Of a stretch of DNA of 64,000 bases, positions 7,827-18,700 are shown piece by piece. The stretch covers positions 233,069-297,068 of the forward strand of contig NZ_JNWV01000001.1 in assembly GCF_000716535.1 (NCBI RefSeq). Reading direction: 5' to 3'. This stretch comes from Streptomyces flaveolus (GTDB taxonomy: Bacteria; Actinomycetota; Actinomycetes; Streptomycetales; Streptomycetaceae). The notes beneath the pieces are model-generated. The model was not told where the DNA came from and ran no database searches. It saw nothing but the letters and a program-made list of their open reading frames with translations. Numbering within the stretch: position 1 is the first letter of the stretch; each line of letters begins with the position of its first letter. A program made the position numbers and the translations under genes.

Positions 7827-9263
7827 GTGAGCACCGAGAACGAGGGCAACGCGGTACCCCCGGCGCCGTCCGCACCTCCCGTGCCGATGGCCTCTCCGAC
7901 CGCTCCCCCGCAGGGCCCCGCGCCCGAGGGGAGCGAGCCGACGGCTCCGCTCCCGCCCGTGCCCCACGAGGCCCCGGCGGCCTCCGCCGCGGCGGGCCAC
8001 GGCCCCGCGCACCAGCCCGGCCCGGCCCCCGACGGCTCCTGGCCGCCTCCGCCGCCGGCCACCCCGGCCTACGCGGACGGCGCCTCCGGCGGTGCGGGCA
8101 CCGGCTGGGGAAGCACCTACCAGCAGCCCGCCTCCAAGCCGCGCGGCGGACGCGGCGGTCTGGTGGCGGCGGTCCTGGTGGCCGCTCTGGTGGCGGGCGG
8201 CCTGGGCGGCGGGCTCGGCTACACCCTGGCCAAGGACCGGGACGACAGCGGCTCCACCACGGTCTCCGCGTCCGACAGCGGCGCCACGCAGGTCAAGCGC
8301 GCGCCGGGCACGATCGCCAACGTGGCCGCCAGGGCGCTGCCCAGCACGGTGACCATCGAGGCGGAGAGCACCAACGGCGAGGGCGGCACGGGCACCGGGT
8401 TCGTCTTCGACACCCAGGGCCACATCGTCACCAACAACCACGTGGTGGCGGACGCCGTGGACGGCGGCAAGCTGACGGCCACCTTCCCGGACGGCAAGAA
8501 GTACAACGCCGAGATCGTCGGCCACGCGCGGGGCTACGACGTCGCGGTCATCAAGCTCAAGAACGCCCCCTCCGACCTCAAGCCGCTCGCCCTCGGCGAC
8601 TCCGACAAGGTGGCCGTCGGCGACGAGACCATCGCCATCGGCGCCCCCTTCGGCCTGTCCAACACGGTCACCACGGGCATCATCAGCGCCAAGAACCGCC
8701 CGGTGGCCTCCAGCGACGGCGGCTCCAACAGCAAGGCGTCGTACATGAGCGCCCTGCAGACCGACGCGTCCATCAACCCCGGCAACTCCGGCGGCCCGCT
8801 GCTGGACGCCTCCGGCGCGGTCATCGGCATCAACTCCGCGATCCAGTCCACCGGCAGCGGAGGCTTCGGCACCGGCCAGTCCGGCTCGATCGGCCTGGGT
8901 TTCGCCATCCCGATCAACCAGGCCAAGTACGTCGCCCAGCAGCTGATCAAGACCGGCAAGCCGGTGTACGCGCGCATCGGCGCCTCCGTCTCCCTGCAGG
9001 ACTCGGGCGACGGCGCGCTGATCACCGACCAGGGCACGGACGGCTCCGCCGCGATCGAGTCGGGCGGTCCGGCGGACAAGGCCGGCCTCAAGCCCGGTGA
9101 CGTCATCACCAAGCTGGACGACCACGTGATCGACAGCGGGCCGACCCTGATCGGCGAGATCTGGACCCACAAGCCGGGCGACAAGGTGACGGTCACCTAC
9201 AAGCGGGGCGGCCAGGAGCACACGGTGGAACTGACGCTGGGGTCCCGGGTGGGCGACAGCTGA
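7827..9263 (+). CDS. Membrane-anchored HtrA/DegP-like serine protease with PDZ domain
   Basis: A 478-residue protein built as a Pro/Ala-rich cytoplasmic tail (1-110), one transmembrane helix (about 112-135, GGLVAAVLVAALVAGGLGGG), an extracytoplasmic trypsin-like domain (about 165-370), and a C-terminal PDZ domain (about 385-470). The catalytic triad is visible: His in TNNHVVADAV, Asp in GYDVAVIKL, and Ser in INPGNSGGPLLD. Such proteases degrade or refold misfolded exported proteins under secretion stress. The GTG at 7827 is preceded by GAGGAGA. The AT-rich tandem repeat upstream is a likely control site. The gene is followed 98 nt later by tRNA-Ser(UGA). Family assignment is secure. Confidence 0.94.
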   Translation: MSTENEGNAVPPAPSAPPVPMASPTAPPQGPAPEGSEPTAPLPPVPHEAPAASAAAGHGPAHQPGPAPDGSWPPPPPATPAYADGASGGAGTGWGSTYQQPASKPRGGRGGLVAAVLVAALVAGGLGGGLGYTLAKDRDDSGSTTVSASDSGATQVKRAPGTIANVAARALPSTVTIEAESTNGEGGTGTGFVFDTQGHIVTNNHVVADAVDGGKLTATFPDGKKYNAEIVGHARGYDVAVIKLKNAPSDLKPLALGDSDKVAVGDETIAIGAPFGLSNTVTTGIISAKNRPVASSDGGSNSKASYMSALQTDASINPGNSGGPLLDASGAVIGINSAIQSTGSGGFGTGQSGSIGLGFAIPINQAKYVAQQLIKTGKPVYARIGASVSLQDSGDGALITDQGTDGSAAIESGGPADKAGLKPGDVITKLDDHVIDSGPTLIGEIWTHKPGDKVTVTYKRGGQEHTVELTLGSRVGDS

Positions 9264-9360
9264 CCCGTGGGCCACAACCGACCCGTGGGGGCCATGCCCC
9301 CACACCCCGTCCCGCGCCCGGTACGCTGTACCCGCTCCGCCCCAGGTGGGACGGGGACGA

Positions 9361-9445
9361 GGTGGGTTGCCCGAGCGGCCTAAGGGAACGGTCTTGAAAA
9401 CCGTCGTGGCGCGAGTCACCGTGGGTTCAAATCCCACACCCACCG
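9361..9445 (+). tRNA. tRNA-Ser(UGA)
   Basis: An 85-nt class II tRNA. The acceptor arms GGTGGGT (9361-9367) and ACCCACC (9438-9444) pair fully, with discriminator G at 9445. The anticodon TGA is at 9395-9397 in the loop CTTGAAA. It has a long variable arm and the T-loop TTCAAAT. CCA is not encoded. Confidence 0.97.
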
Positions 9446-9455
9446 CGCAGTGAAC

Positions 9456-9486
9456 GGCCCCTGACCGGGTGAAACGGTCAGGGGCC
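9456..9486 (+). terminator. Terminator after tRNA-Ser(UGA)
   Basis: An 11-bp perfect stem, GGCCCCTGACC (9456-9466) with GGTCAGGGGCC (9476-9486), has a 9-nt loop and lies 10 nt after the tRNA. Confidence 0.8.
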
Positions 9487-9639
9487 GATCCCGTCGGCGA
9501 TTCCGTCGGGCGTCGGCCTGGAACCGAAGACGCCGGCCTGTGGTCCGAAGCAGGAGGCCGGCCTCGCCACCGCATCGCGACCCGTCCGGCCACCGCCGCG
9601 ACCGTGCTCGTACGTTCCGCCTCAGGAGGAGCCCCGATC

Positions 9640-10029
9640 ATGCACGCCCACCTGACCACGGACGACTGGTGGCTCATCGCGGTCGGCGTCACCGTCGTCT
9701 ACCTGGCCGCGATGTACTGGTGCATGCCGACGCCGAAGGCGAAGCGGCGCATGGTCATCGCCCCACTGGCGGGCTGGGTGTTCCTGCTGCCCAACGCCGT
9801 GGTGAAAGGCTATTCCGTCTCGCACACCCTGTACTTCTACAGCTGTGCCCTGCTGATGTTCGTCGTCATGCTGGTGCCGGTGGCGAAACGGGTCGCGTCC
9901 GAGATCGCGGAACAGGAGAAGAAACCCTGGGCCAAGGTGCCCCTCGACACCTTCTCCTTGTACTGGATGGCTTGGTCGGCCACGGGGTGCATCGCGGGAG
10001 TCGTCTACCTCTGGCCGTTGCTCGCCTAG
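9640..10029 (+). CDS. Small four-helix membrane protein of unknown function
   Basis: A 129-residue protein with probably four membrane segments: about residues 10-28 (WLIAVGVTVVYLAAMYW), 38-54, 63-83 and 105-127. It starts at ATG 9640, 9 nt after a perfect GGAGGA at 9625-9630. The frame is open upstream, but the ribosome binding site and the start of similarity to real coding fix this ATG. No enzyme motif is visible. A cytoplasmic charged loop (KRVASEIAEQEKKPWAK) lies between the last two helices. The next gene is convergent. Confidence 0.75.
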   Translation: MHAHLTTDDWWLIAVGVTVVYLAAMYWCMPTPKAKRRMVIAPLAGWVFLLPNAVVKGYSVSHTLYFYSCALLMFVVMLVPVAKRVASEIAEQEKKPWAKVPLDTFSLYWMAWSATGCIAGVVYLWPLLA

Positions 10030-10090
10030 CCGGTGGGGTGAAGGTCTTCCCGGCCCCGCCCCTCGCCCTGTCCTGCCGGCGCCGCTCCTC

Positions 10091-10963
10091 TCACGGCCGG
10101 TGCCCGGTCAGCCTGGCCGCCGACGCGATCGTGGCGCGGGCCTCGCGTTCGGTCAGCCCGGTGTCGCGGGCGGCGGCCACGAGGGGGTCCGTCAGGGCGG
10201 GTCCGATGCCGTTCTCGTAGGCGCGGCAGGCCGCCCAGAAGAGGCGGGTGTTGCGCTGCCCCTCGTGCGCGGCGAGCACGAACTGGACCAGCCCCTGCCC
10301 GTGGCCGCCCACCGCCGGACGGGTGGGGTGGGGCGTCCGGGGCGGGGGGAGCAGGAGCCGCAGGAGGGACGGCGGGCAGGGGGCCGGGGCGAGGTCGGCG
10401 GTGCCGGGCGCGGCGGTGTAGACGCCGTGGTCGGTACGGGAGCCGGGGCCGACGAGGTAGCCGCCGGCGCCCCGGATGTCGATGCCGGGGGCGAGCCGGC
10501 CGGCCGAGTTCGGTACGACGGTGTCGGACGGGCCGGTCAGCCACAGGTGACGGCCGCCGCTCGGGGTGAGGACGACGACCGTCTCCGGGATCGTGAACAG
10601 ATGGCGCAGGGCCAGTTCCCGCAGGGCCGCCGAGGAGTCCGTCCCGGACTTGGTGTCCAGGTCGACGCCGATCAGGTGGTACGGGGGCAGCCCGCAGGCG
10701 ATGCCGTAGCCGGTGGCCCAGGGCGCGGCGGTGAAGAGCTCGCGGATGCGGACGGGGTCGGTGGTGGCGTCGTACACGCCGTGGCCGAGGCGGCCGCACT
10801 CGCCGTGGCAGGGCCGCCCCGCCGGGCTCGGGTCGTCGTGGTGCGGGGAGCGCAGGGCCGGGAGCTTCGTCCGGGACAGGGGGATCACGGCCAGTCCGCG
10901 TTCGGCGACTGACAGGGCGTGTGCGAGGGCCAGCGTCGTGGCCTGCCGGTCGATGGTGGCCAT
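10091..10963 (-). CDS. Bifunctional primase/polymerase domain protein behind a LexA-like box
   Basis: A 290-residue protein with an N-terminal primase/polymerase domain (about residues 10-215). Unlike its paralogue at 3330-3995 it keeps the acidic motif LIGVDLDTKSG, the expected metal-binding catalytic site. It also keeps the later TPSGGRHLWLTG and GIDIRGAGGYLVGPGS blocks typical of prim-pol proteins. A Cys/His group, CHGECGRLGHG, may bind zinc. The C-terminus (220-290) is a helical domain found in replication initiator proteins. There is no helicase domain. Start is ATG 10963. A 16-bp palindrome matching the actinobacterial SOS box at 15 of 16 defined-and-spacer positions ends 11 nt upstream, suggesting DNA-damage induction and perhaps a leaderless transcript. 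Confidence 0.82.
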   Translation of the reverse strand: MATIDRQATTLALAHALSVAERGLAVIPLSRTKLPALRSPHHDDPSPAGRPCHGECGRLGHGVYDATTDPVRIRELFTAAPWATGYGIACGLPPYHLIGVDLDTKSGTDSSAALRELALRHLFTIPETVVVLTPSGGRHLWLTGPSDTVVPNSAGRLAPGIDIRGAGGYLVGPGSRTDHGVYTAAPGTADLAPAPCPPSLLRLLLPPPRTPHPTRPAVGGHGQGLVQFVLAAHEGQRNTRLFWAACRAYENGIGPALTDPLVAAARDTGLTEREARATIASAARLTGHRP

Positions 10964-10973
10964 GCGTCCATGT

Positions 10974-10989
10974 TCGTACACACGTTCGA
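10974..10989 (-). promoter_or_regulatory. LexA (SOS) box-like palindrome
   Basis: The sequence TCGTACACACGTTCGA (plus strand) matches the actinobacterial LexA pattern TCGAAC-N4-GTTCGA with one mismatch. It lies directly upstream of the ATG at 10963 of the leftward primase/polymerase-like gene. I found no other copy in the window, though I could only scan by eye. Confidence 0.6.
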
Positions 10990-11332
10990 AGATGGGAAGG
11001 GCGGGCAGGCGTGGCGTGCCGGTACGGGGGAGATTGGCCGGAAGGGTGCCTAAACGATTCCTCCCTTGTGTCGCTTGAGGCCGGGATGCCCGGGTCGGCG
11101 TTGTCATCGGAGCCGATGTGACCAAAGGTGGCGATAGGGGTTTATCGACTTGTCATCACGCTTGCGTGCGAATCGCGGCTTCCGGGATGGTTCGCCGGGG
11201 ATTCGGTGGGCAACTCTGGAGGCGCGACGTCGTCCACGACAGTCAAGGCGGTCGGCCAACCGCCCTGACGCCAGCCGTAGTTCACGTACTTCCGGCCCTA
11301 GGGCCGCAGAGTGCTTGGTTCTGGAGGAACAC

Positions 11333-11644
11333 ATGGCAAGCATCCGTACCGCCCGCGTTCTCGCCGCCGTCTCCGCTCTCCCGCTCGCAGCCGCACTCTT
11401 CGCCGGCGTAGCGACGGCGGACAACGGCGCTCTCGCGGACGACGGATCGAACTCGGGCGTGGCGGCCGTCCTCGGCAGCGGGGTCGGCGACGACAACAAC
11501 GGCAACTCGTCCACCACGAACCAGAACGCGGTCGGCTCCGGTGCCTCGAACCAGAGCAACACCGCCCAGGTCAACGGCTCCGCGTTCACGGCCATCCGGC
11601 AGGGCAACGAGAACATCGACGTCAACTTCACCCAGCTCTGGTGA
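11333..11644 (+). CDS. Small secreted Asn/Ser/Gln-rich protein
   Basis: A 103-residue exported protein. A clear signal peptide (about residues 1-29, with ALFAGVATA before the likely cleavage site) is followed by a 74-residue mature part. The mature part is rich in Asn, Gly, Ser, Thr and Gln, with no cysteine or charge clusters (NNGNSSTTNQNAVGSGASNQ). Such composition suits cell-wall or aggregating surface proteins, but it is not a chaplin or rodlin, whose motifs are absent. The ATG at 11333 follows GGAGGAAC. It stands alone with 369 nt to the previous gene start and 184 nt downstream. Function is unknown. Confidence 0.78.
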   Translation: MASIRTARVLAAVSALPLAAALFAGVATADNGALADDGSNSGVAAVLGSGVGDDNNGNSSTTNQNAVGSGASNQSNTAQVNGSAFTAIRQGNENIDVNFTQLW

Positions 11645-11789
11645 GCCGGGGGCGAGTGTCCTCATGAGGAGGGCGCTCGCGGGGTGTGCTTCGGGGTCGT
11701 CACACGTCGGCGCGGCGGTGCTTCGGTGCCGCCGCGTCGGCGTGTTCCCGGTCCGGTCCGACCGCTGCCGACCTTGACACCTCCCGACA

Positions 11790-11806
11790 TCTGACGGACA
11801 GTCAGA
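11790..11806. promoter_or_regulatory. TetR-type operator upstream of the lipid-transfer locus
   Basis: TCTGAC (11790-11795) and GTCAGA (11801-11806) form an inverted repeat with a 5-nt spacer. It lies 23 nt before the start of the MaoC remnant, where a repressor of lipid-metabolism genes would bind. No regulator gene is adjacent. Confidence 0.45.
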
Positions 11807-11828
11807 AAGCGTCCGACGGGATCAGGGG

Positions 11829-11960
11829 GTGCCGGTGAGCGACGAGCAGGTGCACGACGAACTGGGCGCGCGGCTCAAGGCGTTCGAGGGCCTGCCCGCC
11901 GCCGTCGCGGGTGTCGGCAAGGACCCGGTGAACGCGCCGATGATCCGGCACTGGTGCGAT
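11829..11960 (+). pseudogene. Truncated MaoC-family dehydratase N-terminus
   Basis: From GTG 11829 (or 11835) the frame reads VSDEQVHDELGARLKAFEG and later PVNAPMIRHWCD. This is the start of the MaoC N-terminal/OB-fold dehydratase normally found upstream of lipid-transfer thiolases in Streptomyces. Similarity stops at codon 44, and the next base begins the ATG of the lipid-transfer gene; past that point the frame runs out of frame into it and stops at 12053. The rest of this gene, and the second MaoC gene often found here, are missing. This looks like an internal deletion that left the promoter and first 40 codons. The fragment could still drive translation of the downstream gene. Confidence 0.7.
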
Positions 11961-11961
11961 C

Positions 11962-13128
11962 ATGAGCCTGCGCACCCGCGACACCCTCGGCGGACGCGCG
12001 GCGATCGCCGGCATCGGCGCCACCGAGTTCTCCAAGGACTCCGGCCGCAGTGAACTCCGGCTCGCGGTGGAGGCCGTACGGGCCGCGCTCGACGACGCCG
12101 GGCTCGGCCCGGCCGACGTGGACGGGATGGTCACCTTCACGATGGACACCAGCCCGGAGATCACCGTCGCCCAGGCCTGCGGGATGGGCGAGCTGTCCTT
12201 CTTCTCCCGGGTGCACTACGGCGGCGGGGCGGCCTGTGCCACCGTCCAGCAGGCGGCCCTCGCGGTGGCCGCGGGCGTGGCCGAGGTGGTGGTCTGCTAC
12301 CGGGCCTTCAACGAGCGGTCGGGCCGCCGGTTCGGCGCGGGGGTGCAGCACCGGGAGCCGTCGGCGGAGGGGGCGGCGCTCGGCTGGACGCTGCCGTTCG
12401 GGCTGCTCACCCCGGCCTCCTGGGTGGCGATGGCGGCAAGGCGGTACCTGCACGCGTACGGGCTGACACCGGAGGCGTCCGGGCACGTGGCCGTGGTGGA
12501 CCGCGCGTACGCGGCGACCAATCCGGCCGCCTGGTTCCACGGCCGCCCGATCACGCTCGCCGACCATGCCGCCTCCCGCTGGATCGCCGAGCCGCTGCGG
12601 TTGCTGGACTGCTGCCAGGAGACCGACGGCGGACAGGCGGTCGTCGTCACCTCCGTGGAGCGGGCCCGGGACCTGCCGCGGCCGCCCGCCGTGATCGCGG
12701 CGGCGGCCCAGGGCGCGGGCCGGGCGCAGGAGCAGATGACCAGCTTCTACCGGGGCGACCTGACCGGCCTGCCCGAGATGAGCGCGGTGGCCCGCCAGCT
12801 CTGGCGCACCTCCGGACTCGGCCCGGACGACATCGACGTGGGCATCCTGTACGACCACTTCACCCCGTTCGTGCTTATGCAGCTCGAGGAGTTCGGGTTC
12901 TGCGGGAGGGGTGAAGCGGCGGACCACGTGGCGGAGCGGAGACTGCCGCTGAACACGCACGGGGGCCAGCTCGGGGAGGCGTACCTGCACGGCATGAACG
13001 GCATCGCGGAGGCGGTCCGCCAACTGCGGGGCACGGCCGTGAACCAGGTCCCGGGGGCGGCCCGCACCCTGGTGACGGCCGGTACCGGGGTGCCGACATC
13101 GGGGCTGGTCCTGACGGCGGACGGCTGA
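11962..13128 (+). CDS. Thiolase-like lipid-transfer protein
   Basis: A 388-residue thiolase-superfamily protein of the lipid-transfer (SCP-x-like) group, which act in side-chain or acyl-CoA degradation, often in complex with MaoC-like partners. The N-terminal half has GRAAIAGIGATEFSKDSG and the central YGGGAACATVQQAA with the cysteine position of thiolases. The C-terminal half has NTHGGQLGEAYLHGMNG with the conserved His and Gly. The start is ATG 11962, which lies immediately after the truncated MaoC fragment, so translation may be coupled to that fragment. No independent ribosome binding site is visible. The usual MaoC partner is absent here, so activity in its native role is uncertain. Confidence 0.87.
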   Translation: MSLRTRDTLGGRAAIAGIGATEFSKDSGRSELRLAVEAVRAALDDAGLGPADVDGMVTFTMDTSPEITVAQACGMGELSFFSRVHYGGGAACATVQQAALAVAAGVAEVVVCYRAFNERSGRRFGAGVQHREPSAEGAALGWTLPFGLLTPASWVAMAARRYLHAYGLTPEASGHVAVVDRAYAATNPAAWFHGRPITLADHAASRWIAEPLRLLDCCQETDGGQAVVVTSVERARDLPRPPAVIAAAAQGAGRAQEQMTSFYRGDLTGLPEMSAVARQLWRTSGLGPDDIDVGILYDHFTPFVLMQLEEFGFCGRGEAADHVAERRLPLNTHGGQLGEAYLHGMNGIAEAVRQLRGTAVNQVPGAARTLVTAGTGVPTSGLVLTADG

Positions 13129-13167
13129 CCTCCTCAGGGTCGTACCCGCAGACGGGGCACACCCGCA

Positions 13168-13188
13168 CTCCACCTTCAGGAGGTGGAG
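13168..13188. terminator. 8-bp hairpin after the lipid-transfer gene
   Basis: CTCCACCT (13168-13175) pairs with AGGTGGAG (13181-13188) over a 5-nt loop, 40 nt after the upstream stop codon. The stem is short and there is no U-run, so it is a weak terminator candidate. Confidence 0.4.
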
Positions 13189-13276
13189 GCAGCCCCACCC
13201 CTACAACCTGAGGGGGACGTGCCTCCGGGACCTGCGGCCGATCCGCCGCCGTGGGCCGCACTCCTAGCGTGGAGTC

Positions 13277-13834
13277 ATGACCACACCCGTCTGCACCAGC
13301 GCCTCGGCCGCCGCCGCACCCGGGCGGCAGACTCCCGCCTACCCGTCGTTCGCGTCGTACGTGCGGGCCCGTCAGCCGGTCCTGCTGCGCACCGCGCGCT
13401 CGCTGACCGCCAACCCGAGCGATGCCGAGGACCTGCTGCAGACCGCGCTCGCCAAGACCTACGTGGCCTGGGAGCGGATCGAGGACCAGCGCGCGCTCGA
13501 CGGCTATGTGCGCCGGGCGCTGCTGAACACCCGGACCTCGCAGTGGCGCAAGCGCAGGGTGGACGAGTTCTCCTGCGAGGAACTGCCCGAGCCGGAGCCC
13601 GCCCCCGGCGGCGACGACCCGGCCGAGCGGCAGGCGCTGCGCGACGCGATGTGGCGGGCGGTCCTCCGGCTGCCGGCCCGGCAGCGGGCGATGGTGGTCC
13701 TGCGGTACTACGAGGACCTCAGCGAGGCCCAGACCGCCGAGGTGCTCGGCGTGTCGGTGGGCACGGTGAAGTCGGCGGTGTCGCGCGCGCTGGGCAAGCT
13801 GCGCGAGGACCCCGAACTGGTGCTGGCCCGCTAG
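13277..13834 (+). CDS. SigE-family ECF RNA polymerase sigma factor
   Basis: A 185-residue sigma factor with region 2 at about residues 25-95 (PSDAEDLLQTALAKTYVAW) and region 4 at about 125-180 (RYYEDLSEAQTAEVLGVSVG, then VKSAVSRALGKLRE). This is the short Streptomyces 'SigE family' of ECF sigma factors, named after the family and not the well-known sigE gene. Members often pair with a membrane protein, but no anti-sigma gene is adjacent. The ATG at 13277 lacks a ribosome binding site, and TCCTAGCGT sits just upstream, so a leaderless transcript is likely. The 30-residue N-terminus is Ala/Pro-rich and disordered. Confidence 0.88.
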   Translation: MTTPVCTSASAAAAPGRQTPAYPSFASYVRARQPVLLRTARSLTANPSDAEDLLQTALAKTYVAWERIEDQRALDGYVRRALLNTRTSQWRKRRVDEFSCEELPEPEPAPGGDDPAERQALRDAMWRAVLRLPARQRAMVVLRYYEDLSEAQTAEVLGVSVGTVKSAVSRALGKLREDPELVLAR

Positions 13835-13918
13835 CCGCAGTCCGGTCACCGGCCCGCCGGCCGGGATCTCCTCGCCACCGGCCGGGATTTTCCTGCCTCA
13901 GTGACACGCCCCCTAGTG

Positions 13919-13936
13919 ACATACCGCGCGGTATGT
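13919..13936. promoter_or_regulatory. Perfect 18-bp palindromic operator
   Basis: ACATACCGCGCGGTATGT is a perfect palindrome 60 nt upstream of the acyl-CoA ligase start. This form is typical of TetR-family repressors of fatty-acid genes in actinobacteria. No regulator gene is adjacent, so the repressor is encoded elsewhere. Confidence 0.65.
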
Positions 13937-13995
13937 GCGCAGAATCAGCGCACCCCCCTACTACCGCGTAGGCAATGTCGCCCGGGAGGAACGCC

Positions 13996-15651
<1,656 letters not shown>

Positions 15652-15661
15652 CGGCCCCCGC

Positions 15662-15689
15662 GGGCCGCCTCCCGGGAAGGAGGCGGCCC
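15662..15689. terminator. Bidirectional terminator between convergent genes
   Basis: GGGCCGCCTCC (15662-15672) and GGAGGCGGCCC (15679-15689) form an 11-bp perfect stem with a 6-nt loop, between the convergent acyl-CoA ligase and the giant PAS protein. Confidence 0.75.
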
Positions 15690-15720
15690 GGGGGACTGAT
15701 CGCCTGCCGGACCGGTACCG

Positions 15721-18700
15721 CTAGTTGGTGCCGATCCGGGCCAGCAGGTCCACGATCCGCGACTGCACCTCACCGCTGGTCGACCGCTCGGCGAGGAACA
15801 GCACGGTCTCGCCGGAGGCCAGCCGGGGCAGGTCGGCCGGGTCCACGGCGGCGGTGTAGACGACCAGCGGGGTGCGGTTGAGCTGCCCGTTCGCCCGCAG
15901 CCAGTCCACGATCCCGGCCCGCCGGCGGTGCACCTGCATCAGGTCCATCACCACCAGGTTCGGCCGGAACTGCCCCGCCAGCGTCACTGCGTCGTTGTCG
16001 TTCGCGGCCCGCGCCACCTGCATCCCGCGCCGCTCCAGCGTCGAGGTCAGCGCCAGCGCGATCTCCGCGTGCTCCTCGATGAGCAGCACCCGCGGCGGAT
16101 GCTGCTCGCTGTCCCGGGGAGCCAGCGCCTTCAGCAGTACGGCGGGGTCGGCGCCGTACGCCGCCTCGCGCGTCGCCTGTCCGAGCCCGGCCGTGACCAG
16201 CACCGGTACCTCGGCGGCCACCGCGGCCTGACGCAGCGACTGCAACGCCGTCCGCGTGATCGGCCCGGTCAGCGGGTCCACGAACAGCGCGGCGGGGAAG
16301 GCCGCGATCTGGGCGTCGACCTCCTCGCGCGAGTGCACGATCACCGGCCGGTAGCCACGGTCGCTGAGCGCCTGCTGGGTCGTCACGTCCGGCGCGGGCC
16401 ACACCAGCAGCCGGCGCGGGTTGTCCAGCGGCTCCGGGGGCAGCTCGTCGTCCAGCGGCTGCGGACGCGGGGTGTCCGCCACCTCCACGGCCCCACCGGG
16501 ACCGTCCAGCGGCTCCGGACCCTCGGCGGCATCGGGCTCCGGGGCGCCTATGGCGTACGACCGCCCGCCCCCCTCGGTGCCCTGCGCCGGCCGCGCCTGC
16601 CCACCGAGCGAGGGCTGCGGCGCGGGCGCCGGGGCGGCGGGTGAGGGGTGCGGCAGGGACGCCTGGCCGCCGAGCGAGTTCTGGCCGCCGAGGGACGGTT
16701 GTCCGGTCGGCGCGGGGTGCGTGGGCGCGGTTTCGGCGGACGGGTGCGGCCGGGCCGCCTGGTCCGGCCGCGGCTCCTGGCCGGTGGGTCCCGCGTCGGG
16801 ACGCGTGCCCAGCTTGCGCCGCCGGCCCGAACCGCCCGGCGCGTGCGGCGGCGGGGTCGCCGTCGGCTGCTGCACCTGGGCGGCCTGCCGCGAGAACGGC
16901 ACGCCCTGCCCGAGCGTACGGACGCTGATCGCCCGCCCCTGCGTCGAGTCCGGGTCGGCGGGGGCGCCACCGGCGGCTTCGGCGGGCAGCGGCATCGCGA
17001 CCCGCTGCGGCCGGCCACCGGAGGGAGTCCCCGCACCGGAGGTGTCCCCGGTACCGGGCCACTGCTGCGGAACGGCGGCCGCCGGGGCGCCCGGGGCCGG
17101 GGCGGGAGTCCCCGCGCCGGAGGTGTCGCCGGAGCCGGGCCACTGCTGCGGGACACCGGCGGCGGGGTTGCCACCGGGCGGCACCGGGGTGGCTGGGGCC
17201 CCCCGCGCCCCGGCGGGCACCTGACCGGTGCCGGTCTCGGCGGGCAACGGCAGCGCACCCGGGGACGCCACCGGAGTACCGGCGGCCGGGGTGCTCGGCT
17301 GTCCCGGGACGAGGTGGGGAGCGGTGCCCTGCCCGGACACGGCCGAGGGCTGCGGGGCCTGCGTGGGCGGAACGGGCTGCGCCACGGCGGCCTGGGCGGG
17401 CGCGCCCTGCGCCGGCATGCCGTGGGCAGGCGTGGCCGAGGCCGGTGCCGCCGGGGCGGGCGTGGGCTGACCAAGCGTGCCGTGGGCGGCGGGCGCGGGG
17501 TGGCCCGGCGTACCCGGGGCGACGGCACCGGGCTGGGCGCCGGGGCCCGCGGGCACGGCCCCCTGTGGCTGAGCGGCCGGCTGCCCCGCCGGTGCGCCGG
17601 GACCGGCCTGGACGGGGGTGCCCTGCCCGGCCGTGCCCTGCGCCGGAACACCGTGCGCCGGGGTCCCCTGGCCGGGGGCCGGCGGTACGGCCGCGCCCTG
17701 CGGGACCTGGCCCGGAGCGGGCGGCGCCGGAAGGGGCTGCGACGGGGTCTGCCCGGTCACGGGCGCCATCGCCTGGGCGGCCTCGGCGGGCTGGGTCACG
17801 GCCCGGCGGCGGCGGCCGGTCGGGGCGCTGGTCGGATGCGGCTGCGGCGGGGTGTGGTCCTCCGCCTGGTCGAGCGGTACGGCGTCGTGCCGGCCGTCGT
17901 CACCCGCGATGCCCTCGACGGACACCGGCATCCGGGCCGGAACCTGCACCTGACCGGGCAGCGGCCCGGCACCGGGGACGACCGGGGCAACGGCACCGGG
18001 AGCCACGGGCACACCGGCGTCGGGGCCGGTGGGCGCGACGGCACCGGGGGCGACAGGAGCACCGGCCGGGGCACCGGCGTGCGGGCCGACGGGCGCACTG
18101 GCACCTGGGGCGACGGGCACCCCGGTCTCGGGGACGACAGGAACCCCGGCACCCGGGCCCGCAGGCATGCCGCCACCCGGCGGCACCGGCACAGCCGCGC
18201 CCGCGCCCGGGGTGTCCGGGCTGTCCGGGCTCTCCGGGGAACGGTCCGCCTCGGCCGGCGGCAGGGCGAAGACGGTACGCGCGCCGCCCGCTTCCTGCGC
18301 AGCGGCTCGCTCCGCCGCCGCGGCCAGCGCCCGTCGGCGCCGTCCGGTCGGCTGCGCACCGTCGGCCGGAACCGCCTCGCCACCCTGCGCCGGAACCACG
18401 GAGGCGCCGCCCTCGGCCGGAACGGCCGGCGCACCCGGCTCGCCGCCTGCCGCCGGGAGCGCCGGAGGCAGCGCGGCCTGCGGGGCACCGGAGTCACGGC
18501 GGGCGCGTCGGCCCGTCGGCGCGGGTACGCCCTGCGGCGGCACGGTGCCACCGAGTCCCGTACCCGAGGCGGCGGCCCCCGCGCCCTGCTCGGCCGAGGT
18601 CACCACGGACCCCTCGGACACACCCTCGGCGTTGCCCTCACCGGCCTCGGCGTTGCCCGCGGGCCGACCGCGGCGGCGTCCGGTCCCGCCGGACGCGCTC

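Noticed and set aside
7671..9692. A 673-codon minus-strand frame across the HtrA-like gene and tRNA-Ser(UGA)
   Set aside because: It reads through a tRNA gene and its composition is that of an antisense frame; the protease on the plus strand has a full catalytic triad.
13124..13200. A CPVCGYDPEE zinc-knuckle-like frame on the minus strand
   Set aside because: The frame is short, lacks a start with a ribosome binding site, and runs into the antisense of the lipid-transfer gene; the Cys pair may be chance.
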